From Glandiceps talaboti (taxonomy: Eukaryota; Hemichordata; Enteropneusta; Spengelidae), in assembly GCF_964340395.1 (NCBI RefSeq), contig NC_135556.1, positions 26,750,562-26,814,561 of the forward strand: a stretch of 64,000 nt of DNA, in the 5' to 3' direction. Positions 37,621 to 48,800 of this stretch are shown in pieces. Under the pieces are notes generated by a model, which made no database searches, was not told the DNA's origin, and saw only the letters and a program-made list of their open reading frames with translations. Position 1 is the stretch's first letter. Each line of letters opens with the position of its first letter. The translations under genes and the position numbers were made by a program.

Positions 37621-37678
37621 TGAACTATAGAGGGCGCCATTCAACACATGTTACCTGTGCCCTGTGTACACTACACAT

Positions 37679-40600
37679 CTAGGCATTCCTACTGGTAAAT
37701 AATTTGAGTTCAGAAGGTTTAAGACTTTGATCAATACCAGGTTTTGGCGTATCGTCTAGTGGAGATACTGTGTATCCATTCTTGTACAGGTAGAATGTCC
37801 TCATTCCATCAAAAGCCAGAAACATGATACCATGGTATGGTACGACCTAGCGAGAAAGAGAACACGATATGTCAGTCAGGGAAGCTTGTCTGTTGATCAT
37901 AAAGCACACTACACAATGTCTCAGTGCTCTTTACCATGCTAAATGGTCTCATGTCTCCTTCACAGACAATACATGCCTTTCAGGTTCCAACCGATAAGTT
38001 GTTTGACAGGCTTTATATGAAGCCCTTGGAAGGATCACATTGATTGGAAAGCATATGTATGTATACTTTCTTACTCGACAATTGCTATCATCAATAATAC
38101 AGACAAATGATGTCGCCACATCTTCCATTGCTTTCTACACAATCAAAACAAACCTTACAGAGAGTTTCATATGTACAATAATGATCCTATTGATTGGCAA
38201 ACACTGACAACAACACTTTGTTATTATAAATTACCATTATAAGCAACAATTTTTTCTCCATTCCTGATCAGTGTATCATATCAAAGGCTTCCTGTCATGC
38301 TCAACGTGTTGGATTGGGCCTTTTCAAACATGGTCAAAGTTCACTTTCAGTGAAAATTCTCACAATTATATACAGATTTTTTTGTTTTATCTTTGAACTG
38401 AGATTTACAAAGATTTTTTCAAACAGGTAACTTTGTTGCTACCTACCTTCAGCAAGTTAGCAGTAATACCTCTCCATAAACCAGCTAATCCATATTTGTG
38501 AAATACAACTTTAAATCCTGTTATCATACCAGAAATCCTGACATCACCACCACCACCCCCTGGTATGACTCGACTCTGTGCCTATATGAAATAAACCATT
38601 CACAGAAATTGTGACATGACTATGATTGTACTAATTACCCATTGACAGAAATTGTGACATGACTATGATTGTACTAATTACCCATTTACAGAAATCGTAT
38701 GACATGACTATGATAGTACTAATTCACAGAAATGGCATAATGAGGCATGCCCATTGTGAAATATTAACCAATATCTAGTCTGTAACTGTATACAATTAAG
38801 CAATAAACCACCCCTGGGGGTGGTATACCAAGAGGTTTTGACCAGTGAACGAAATATATGCACGAGCGATAGTGAGTGCATATATTGAGTTCACTGGTCA
38901 AAACCGAGTGGTATACCATTGCCAGGGGTGGTTTATCACTATTATATTATACCAGTATATTGAAAATATCAGAAACAAGATAAGACGCAATGTTTTCTGG
39001 TTTCATTTGCACCCCCATCCCTGCATGGACTGTTCACTGTTCGTTCATAGATGAACAGTGAACATCAAAATTTGGACGCGTGCCAACTGTGCATTATCGC
39101 CCATTTTAGAGTTAGACACACTAGTTCGATGTCTAGACCAATCAGATCTCTCAATTTGCACCATCAATATACAGGTATAATATAATCAATATTTTAAATG
39201 TCGCCTGTCCAATCATACTTCATTGTGTGTTTTTGTTTTGAAGTATTACGATTTATCGGACAAACTTATATGAAAAGTGATCAAACACTACATTTTATGT
39301 TCTAAGAATGCAGTTACTTTCAAATTATTCTGAAAATTCAACTATTCAGAACCAAACACCAAACTATTTCTGTTGAACACTACAAAACTTTAGTCAGCTG
39401 ACACACATCAAAATGTGCAGTTATTAAATCTCAAATCATGTTGCCATGGATACCTACCTGTAACTTTTTCCTAATAGTATCAAAAGGGTATGAGACAGTC
39501 TGAGCAAAAGCAGCTGCCATACAGCCTGTGAAGAAATTTTCTTTAGGTGTCATTAGGTATCTGGGTTTCCTCCAAATATCCTCATGAATAACTTCATATG
39601 CCATGAAATATGTTGCAGCAAATGGAAGTGTACCTGTGAATAGTGAACATACAAATTATTTCAGCCTTTTAAATAATCATATAGAAATATTGATGTTGCA
39701 TTAATGGGATATAATTATACTTATATACTTTTCTACTTCAATATAATATGAAATAAAATAAAATGTAACATTTCATGATAGGGCATCGATGGGCTTCATA
39801 CTTGGTTGTGGTGATGGTGGGGGAGATTCAATAAAAACCTGTTATTCAATACAACATATGAACAATTCCAGTGGTTTTTTAACGTCTGTGAACACTGGTA
39901 ACAGAAGAAGGAAAGCTGGTAAAATTTGCAAAGCTTTCCATAGTATGTGCCACAACTTTGGTGGGAACCGCAGTAAAATGATTGGGGAACTCGGGTAGAT
40001 TACCTGTTTACCACAATTAACAAGAACACTGAATTCAATAGCATACTTCAGTAAATCTATAATGCATGCATCCATGTTAACATTGTACTACAGGAATCAC
40101 ATCTGGGTAGACCCCCAAATCAAAAAAAAAAAGTTATAACTTATAAACTCAGCTTGTGCCACTTTTGAATTGATGGATGTCATTCAAATATTTCTTACCT
40201 ATCAGTGACGTGTACATTCCCTTGTAAAATGCAAAAAATCCTTCTTGTTTCAGGATCAATTTGAAAGCATGTACTATGCCATTATACCTAGCTTTATCTG
40301 GGTGGAGGTGCTGAACTATAAGTCTAGTTTTGACCATGTCAGTTGGATAAGTCACGATAATTGCAACAGCGCCACCAAGGGTTCCCGCTATCAAAGCATT
40401 GGCAGGACCCAAACGTCCGTACTCGTCGTGGAGATGTTCCCTAAAATAATTAAAAGCTGCGAATTGCACGGCAGAAAATGGGAACAGTCTAAGACACCCC
40501 AATAGATTTCCTTTCCAGAACGCCCTGATACCTTCATTTCTCACCAAATTAGGAAATGTTCTCAAGAATCCCTGTTTCGTATCTTTGGTACCGACTTGAG

Positions 40601-40718
40601 CTAAAATCTTTACAACATCGAGAGGAGAGGTTAACGTTCGGCTAGCAATACCCGCAATTCCTCCACACGCAAAATTTTGAAGATGTGTCAACCTGTGGTC
40701 CTTATTTGGCCTTCCCAT
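37679..40718 (-). CDS. SLC25A43: SLC25A43, mitochondrial carrier protein
   Basis: Four minus-strand exons, 40718-40199, 39633-39458, 38581-38447 and 37846-37679, give 332 residues (human 341) with a TAG at 37681-37679. I start at the ATG at 40718 (MGRPNKDHRL); the frame is open upstream but has no earlier ATG. The three carrier repeats show signature PX[DE]XX[KR] motifs at SPLDVVK (32-37), YPTDMVK (125-130) and YPFDTIR (223-228). Further SLC25A43-like blocks are VVPYHGIMF, LYKNGY.VSPL and PGIDQSLKPSEL near the end. A glycine run (PGGGGGD) lies in the third repeat. Inner mitochondrial membrane location is family knowledge; the substrate is not established. It shares its upstream region with UFSP2. 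Confidence 0.95.
38597..38735 (+). repeat. ~54-bp tandem repeat, about 2.5 copies
   Basis: cacagaaattgtgacatgac followed by tatgattgtactaattaccc recurs with small changes in an SLC25A43 intron. Confidence 0.85.
38803..38936. repeat. 134-bp inverted repeat (MITE-like)
   Basis: ataaaccacccctgg at the left is inverted at the right (ccaggggtggtttat). Pairing continues through ggtatacca, ggttttgaccagtgaac and atatatgcac with few mismatches. It is in an SLC25A43 intron. Confidence 0.85.
38941..39186. repeat. Second inverted-end element, 22-bp ends
   Basis: attatattataccagtatat at 38941 pairs with the inverse at 39165-39186, one mismatch in 22. It contains a smaller hairpin (gttcactgttc / gaacagtgaac, 39032-39063). 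It abuts the 134-bp inverted repeat. Confidence 0.7.
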
Positions 40719-41121
40719 GCCGACGGTTTCGCTTTCCCGTAGGCCTTTCCGCTTCAAACTTGCGTAACAACGTCACCGCTCGCTACTCGCAATACATGCA
40801 ATGAGATGCACACACAGCTCACGTTTTCTAACTTCAGTGGGTCAACCTTTCAACTTTATATCGACCCGCTCACACGGTGACCTCCCTACTGATTCATACG
40901 CAAGGGCATCTTGTGCAATATTTAGCATATTTAGCGTCGTCACTCGTGACAATATACATTTCAGATATATATTGATAGTTATTTCTATTACCGAAAATAA
41001 AATTCTTTTAAAAAGATTCGAGGAAGTCATTATTCAAAATAATATTTTCTCATAGCGTAATTTTACAATTTCTCTAGAGGGGTGATTCGTTCCATATCTG
41101 GGAGTTTAGTCGGCAGCTGAG
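40719..41121. promoter_or_regulatory. Divergent promoter between SLC25A43 and UFSP2
   Basis: The two start codons are 403 bases apart, back to back. The gap has no obvious coding sequence and no conventional TATA box in a clear position. Start sites are not determinable by eye. Confidence 0.45.
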
Positions 41122-41325
41122 ATGGCAACGTCCAAAGGCAGCGTGAAAATTTATCAGGATAGTGTCATTAATGTACGTAACGTAGATACCTGTAGTAACA
41201 CTTTGACTGTGATTCATTCATATTATTGGTGACTTTGAAGAAAATTTTTATTAAAATATGTTATTACATGGTGTGTGCAGTAAACGGATGCAACATATGG
41301 TTATTTTTAATTTTAGATCAAAACA

Positions 41326-41405
<80 letters not shown>

Positions 41406-41727
41406 ACCTTTTTTGTCTGTCTATGATAATAGCTGTTACTCTCCACAAACCAGTCAGTCAGTCTGTCAATTAGTAACAATTTTAACTGCTTCTTTTTGTA
41501 CAGAAAGTAAATAGATATGTAACTACAGTTGATGAGGATGATGATGTCATAGGTTTTCTGATTGGTATTACAACCAATACAAGTCGTGTCATTGTGAGCT
41601 GTACTGCCTGTAAACAGTTGCAAAGTTTTAGTGAAGAACTGAAAAAGACACAATATCTCATTCCAGCTGGTAAGTGTTAACCAATGGCACAGACAAAAAC
41701 AAAGGCACCTACGGTATACGTTCACAT

Positions 41728-41770
<43 letters not shown>

Positions 41771-41918
41771 GACACACACACACACACACATGCATGCACA
41801 CACTATCCAATGTGTATTTTAGATAGATACCACTTGAAACGTAACAAACAATGAGACTGAGCCCCAAACTCTTATATTTCAACCAATACAGTATATATAC
41901 AAAATATATGCATGCACG

Positions 41919-41959
<41 letters not shown>

Positions 41960-41972
41960 TTGTTTGTCTGTG

Positions 41973-42008
<36 letters not shown>

Positions 42009-45000
42009 AGTCTCTGTTTCTGTGTGTGCATGTATATGTACATCTGTGTGTGTGTATGTATGTATGTATGTATGTATGTATGTATGTATGTATGTATGTA
42101 TGTATGTATGTATGTATGTATGTATGTATGTATGTATGTATGTATGTATGGATATGTGTGTGTACGTGTGTGTGTGTTTGTATACATTATTGGGAGTACA
42201 TTCTCTATTTTTTATCAGGTTTGGAAATTTGTGGTTTATTTTATGTTGAAAGATGTCCACCATCTCCTGCAAATGTGTTAAGGAAATGTAAAAAATTATT
42301 ATCCAGTAAATGTCAGGTAAGTTATGTCAGCTAGAAAATATGTGTTGTCTTGAAAGTAAATTTTCTATATCTGAATCTCTGTTTCTTTGATTTAATTAGA
42401 CTACTGTATAAAGATAGATATATAAATACTTGTACTGTGAAAAGGTGTTCAACTAACCATATTTTTAATTACCATGGCAACAAGTACAGCATTTTAATGG
42501 GTGTATTTTCATTGTAAACAGAAATTGGTAGCTTTAGGAAGACGTGTATTGTCACTATGACTACAGACAAGAAAAGGAAGAAAAAATATTTGATAGGATG
42601 TTGTTTTTATAGATGGGAAACATCTAGTGAAAAAATAGTGAAAATAAATTGCAAAATGAAAATGTTGTTATTTCACAGTATGTCAGAATACTCCTGTATT
42701 TTTTTTTCAGGATCTCATTAATGTAGATAAACTTCTGGTTCTTCATCTTCAACATGGAAATGAGATTACAGAAGAATCAAGTTTCTTCTGGTATCATAGC
42801 AACCAAAACCAAGCTGATGATTGTAATATTGAAATTATAGATGATGCTCCTCTCCATGACTCAATGTTGATGTTCCGTGTACAACCTACATTTACAGTAG
42901 AATTTGCTTTTGAAAAGAAACAAGGTACACTAGATTTTTAATTTCAAATGTTATCGTTGATTCATATACAACTTGATTAAAATGCTAAATATTTGATTTT
43001 ATGAGAATTATAGATTTAGTACCATGAGGATTCACATTGCAGTTTATTTCATGATCTCTGACGCTATAATTATTTCCTGCAGTCTATCCTGTTACAATAC
43101 CTACTCTGTTTTCCAGCTATGAAAGTAACTTCATAAAACACTTTGGATATATCCTGCGATATATCCTGCTATGTGATTGTTAATGTGGGAATTGGAGGTG
43201 ACAAGTAGTTGTCTTTTTAACTACAGACGTCTTAGAATCTCTGGCTCTGGAGATGGAAATATTGCAAGAAAAGGTGTCATCATTGGATACAGTGTATCAT
43301 GTTAAGAATAGCAACATTGTTATACACTGTGATGAAGAGAAAAAAGAAAGTCGAGTTACTGAAATATCTGAAGATGCTCCATGTGTAAAAATACTGGAAT
43401 ACATACAGATAGAAAATGATGATGGCTTTGATGTGCCTGGTATGAAGGGGAAAGGTGGTAAAAAAGGAGGCAAAAAAACTAAAACAACAGTGGTAAGTGT
43501 AAAGTGTTAAAAACACTACTTTTATTGTACTATCATTCCTACCAAACAGTTATTGCTCTATTGCTTATGGTTTCTGTCAATTTCTGGAGTTTAATAGTAG
43601 TGTTATATTCTGTGATGTGATGTGATGTGATGTGATGTGATGTGATGTAATCTAATGCGGTGTAATGTAATGTGGTGTGATGGGATATGTGATGCAGCGA
43701 ACCAACATAACTAATGTAGCTAATGTAATAAAATAATATAACATAACATAACATAACATAACATAACATAATATACCGGTAGCATAACATAGCATAACAT
43801 AACATAACACACATTAACATAATATAGCATAATATAACATAATCTATTATTTGAGAAGTACTAATAAAGGCTATGGTGTGAGGATACTTAAACTTGCTGA
43901 AAACAAGTATAAAACTCTTAGCTTCCACAATTTACCTCATCAAACATTTTTTTTTAGCAATGGTTTGTCCATAACTTGACTGTATATGTTTTTTGTTGAA
44001 GTCATTTCCTAATTTGAATGTGAATCTTTATTTGTAGGAAAGTATCAATGTCCAAGTGTTGTCAAACCTTAGTAGGATTAATGGTACCAATACTACACCA
44101 CTACTGCAGTATGAAAACAGTAAGTGTTCACATGTATTAGGCTCACAGGAAGTGTTCACGTGTATTAGGCTCAGTGTGCAAGATATGATGTGTTTTTGTC
44201 ATACCTGATATGTCAGTATGGCATGTCATACCTTACATCTATAGATTCGACTGACAGACTTTTACTGTCTTACACAGTTCGAGTATACTTTCTGTAACTC
44301 TTCATGTCTCTTGTCCATTTGTTATAGGAGATTTGAAGAGTATAGCAATCAATCTACCTTGCCATGCTGTCATTATAACAGATAAAAATACACCAGTTTC
44401 ACAGTTACCTTCACTATTCTCAAATGGATTATGTAATCAATTGAAAGCAATGCAGGAGTGTTTATTTCTATACTATAAGGTATGTATGGAAGTAACCAGT
44501 GTCTTAGTCTCACTGCCAGACTCGTGATTATCATCCCAAAGCTTTGTATGCCAAGCGGCACAGCCACGAGAAGAGAGGAACTTGTCGGGACAAGTCCTTC
44601 TCTTCTCACAGCTAAGCTGCTCGGCATACATAAAAAGATTAGGGACGATAGTCGCGAGTCTGGCAGCGAGACTACAAGTGTCAACTCTGGCAGATAAACT
44701 TCTATTGTGGATTTAAAAATGGGGAAAAATGGGTTTTCTTGTGAGTCACCACATAATATATTAATAAAAATAATTCTTTATTGTATCCTTATCCAAATCT
44801 GGACATCAGACCTATTCACAATAAAAGAGAGAAAATGACATGACATTAGTAAGGGTTAGGGATAGCACCCTATAGAGTGTGCCACAAGAAATGCAAGCTT
44901 GGTTTTTGCTTGACTGGAGTCATCTTCTATGGCACTATGCCAGACATTGAAGAGAATCATGTGACTATCTCATGACATTTATTACAGTAAGTCACACTCT

Positions 45001-45805
45001 CATGAAATTTATTACAGTAAGTCACCTCTAGTGGAAAGAATCATGTGACTGTCACATGACACTAGAAATAGTGAGTCAGATTTACCTTGAGTGTATTATT
45101 CTGTCTCTACTAGCTGTACATAGATGATAAATACTGTTTACATTGGTCCATAGTATCATAAACAGACAGTTTCTCATTTATTTTGTCCAAACTATTATAC
45201 AATATTGATTGAATCCATTCAACTGATCATAAAATGTTTATTGTCTGTTCTTTTGAAGGAACAACCGAAAACAATCCTTGTATATTTCATGACATTGACG
45301 TCAAAGCCATCAGTTTAATAATGAGCCATTCAATGTAACAAAATACTGCACAAAGTATCATGAAATGAAATCAGTAGTGATAAAGTTGAGATAACTGGCT
45401 TTGTTATAGTAAAGACAGTCTGTCCCCTACTGTGTATGTTTTACAGTGCATACCAAGGCCTAAATTGTTTTTATTGTTGTTTAAACTTTGACTTGGTCAT
45501 GGGATGTGTTTCACCCTTTGTTCTATAATATTGTTTGTGGATGAGAATTACAGTTTCTTTTACAAAAATGATCTTTTGATAATAAGTAAGCACATGTTTA
45601 CTTCCCGAAAGTTGATAGTTGGCGAAAACATGATATTTCATAAAGGTCAAACCAATGAGTGAAAACAATGTGATAAATTGATGTAGAAACTGAATGATTT
45701 GGTGTTGTGTGTTCTCTTAGATCTTTAATTACGACACGCACTTCATTTGTTTCTCTATCTCAAATCTAGTAATAAATGCATGTACTAGATACATGTACAC
45801 ACACA

Positions 45806-45846
<41 letters not shown>

Positions 45847-48800
45847 TCACACACACATACATACATACATACATACATACATACATACATACATACATAC
45901 ATACATACATACATACACACACACACATACATACATACATACATACATACATACATACATACATACACACACACATACATACATACATACATACATACAT
46001 ACATACAAAGTCCATGTGCTAGAGGGGTTGGTCGGTACTACTCAAGGGGGCAAAGGTTGTCATACCTTTTCCGAAAACTCCATATGAAAATTTTTGAAAA
46101 TATTTGCTACATTTTTCAAAAAAGTGACATTAAGCTTTCTAAACAGGTACTATGGCAACCGCCTTCCAAATTTACCTAACTAGTTCCCCTTGTAAATCTC
46201 AATATCTTTGAATTAGGATAGATACTAGTATTTGCATGATGTAAATTTGTGTACATATACTTTCAATATAGACATTGAGCATATGACCTTGGTGATTGAA
46301 GGTCAAGGTCAAACGAGGGCCAGGCAAGTTACATAAATGTCAAAATGGCGATATTGATAAAGTATGTGAATTATTTTGACAGTAATAAGTAATGAAGTCA
46401 TCCTTGTCTGTGAAGCAGTAATTTGATGAACTGTATTTTATTTATGTAATATTTCAGGCTGGAGAGTTTTCACTACCAGAGGTATTTCATTTTAGCCTGC
46501 CCACTTTCCCTCATTTTATAACCACAGTTTATCCAAAGGGGAAGTCAGAAGATGAACTAGGTATGTTAGTCCTGTCTTTCCAAATTTGTAGTTTTGTTTG
46601 TTTGTTTGTTTGTTTGTTTGTTTGTTTGTTTGTTTGTGCACAAACAAACACCTCCTGGTAGAAAGAGGACCAATTCTCGGTACCTGAAATAGAATATTAC
46701 TGCCTAGACGCATTATAAAAATAACAAACATTCAATTTCTTGGTCAGTGTCATAACTTCTGCTTCACATGCATTACTTTAGGTGCATGCTTGTTAATAAG
46801 TAGACCTTCTTGTTCTATTTTGACCATCTAGCATGGGGTAAAATGCTATTACAGGTACTGAGAATAAGTCAACCTTCTTTTTCTATTTTGACCCTCTAGC
46901 ATGGGGTAAAATGCTATTGAAAGTACTGAGATTAAGTCAACCTTCTTGTTCTATTTTGACCCTCTAGCATGGGGTAAAATGCTATTGCAAGTACTGAGAA
47001 CTACAGTGTTGTGTGTGTTTGGTATTTTTTTCCACTCACAAAAACATTGAATTGTAATTGAGGACATGTGCTGATGAACAAAACATCAAGTAGCAATTCA
47101 TTTTCTTTCTCAGTTTCAGTCTTAAATTATTAAACTAAATACTAACAATCAGTGAATATAGCAGTAAAGAATTATGACAAATTCAGATCTGAAAGAGTAC
47201 AATTATTACTTATACATGATATATCTGCAGTAATTGAGTCCATAAATGGTTTGCATTCTGATTTGTAGCACACCTAAGTAGGCTTTTTGTGGAATCTAGT
47301 ATTATTATACAGTTACCACATATAAAGTGATTGCTATTAAATTTTGTCTTGGGAGTTTTCATGTAATATGTCAAACAGGTTCAAACATATTTTAACTTCC
47401 TTCTGTCATATTTTCAGAGTCTTACCGAAAAGATCTACATTGTAAGTTGTTGTTACCCGTTGACAGACCAATGTTGAGAAGGGCCAACAGATTTGTATTT
47501 GCAGATGACCCAAACAAGAGTGTTTACTTGAAGAACACTCATGTAGGTCTACCGCCCTCAGGAGGTATGTACACTCTTTCTCTCTCTCAATTCTTCCTAT
47601 TTCAGTCTCCTTTGGATGTAACTTTTCCAACTATAAAGATTGTTGATAATCATTCCATGGACTACTTTTCTCAGACCACTTACTGATTTCCAACAAAATG
47701 CTCTCATTTCAAGTGTACATCATTTAGTAGTTTCAATTTAAGACTACAGGTAGGCTACAGTTAGAATCATTGAAATAGTGTAGTGTTAGTCCTTCAAGAC
47801 TACAGGTAGGACACAGTTAGGATAGCTGAAATAGTGTAGTAGCATTTAGTCCTTCAGTTCAAGACTACAGGTAGACTACAGTTAGGATAGCTGAAATAGT
47901 GTAGTAGCATTAGTCCTTCAAGTCTACAGGTAGGCCACAGTTAGGATAGCTGAAATAGTGTAGTATCATTATTCCTTCAAGATTATGGTTTGAAGGATAG
48001 GCAAAATTCAAAAAAATCAAAATGGCAGTTAGGATAGCTGAAATAATGAAGTAGCATTCAAGACTACAGGTATAGGCTAACAGTTACCCTTCTTTACAGT
48101 TGATGATGGCAGAGTATATTTAGTACATGGAACATATGCATACCATCATTATATGCAGGACCATATGGATGACAATGGCTGGGGATGTGCTTACAGATCA
48201 TTACAGACTATCTGTTCCTGGTTTCGTCACCAAGGTTACACAGAGAAATCAATACCAACACATAGAGAGATACAACAGGTTGGATATATAACTAGCCTTT
48301 CAGTATTATTTTCAACAAAAACAACACTTTCTATGTTTCATCAAAAGCCTTACTGCCTAAGGTGTAGCTACATTAGTACAGTTTGTAGTCATTCAACATA
48401 GAGGGCGCACTCACCAGACCAAGTCACATGTTACTTCATTGTTGCATGTACTCAACATTTTTGTAAGCCAATGTTTGCATGTTTGGTCCTGTAGGATCCT
48501 ATAGTTCAAAGTGTGCCAAAGCATATTTTTCCACTGACACAATGAACAATAATACCTTGTGGCAGCAGGTCTTGTACAGTTGTCATAAAAACAGTCTGTA
48601 GTTTTGTGAGGATGATACTCAGGTGATCAGGTGTTGTGTTATGGCTTTCTATTTACCTAATTATAGTATAGGTGATTGTGCAGAGTAAGCTATGCAAGTT
48701 ATAATTATAAACACATAGTCTCATATTTAGTTACTGTCACAGGGGATTTAATGCTGTTAAATTTGTGCAAACATGTTTCTATAGTTACTTTCACAGGGTA

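Larger units (their letters stand above)
34216..37678. other. SLC25A43 3' flank / possible long 3' UTR
   Basis: I see no coding exon here. Minus-strand AATAAA at 34296-34301 could end the SLC25A43 transcript, but nearer ends are possible. The region contains the 349-bp palindrome, a 29-bp hairpin and an inverse scrap of the gtggccatattggattc family near 36555-36600. Confidence 0.35.

Noticed and set aside
40719-40757. Upstream start for SLC25A43 at 40757
   Set aside because: The codon there is TTG, not ATG; the first ATG in frame is at 40718, and the carrier fold begins soon after.
41226-42334. Open frames rich in Cys/Val/Ser or His/Thr/Tyr-Ile
   Set aside because: Translations of TGTC, CA and TATG microsatellites in UFSP2 introns.
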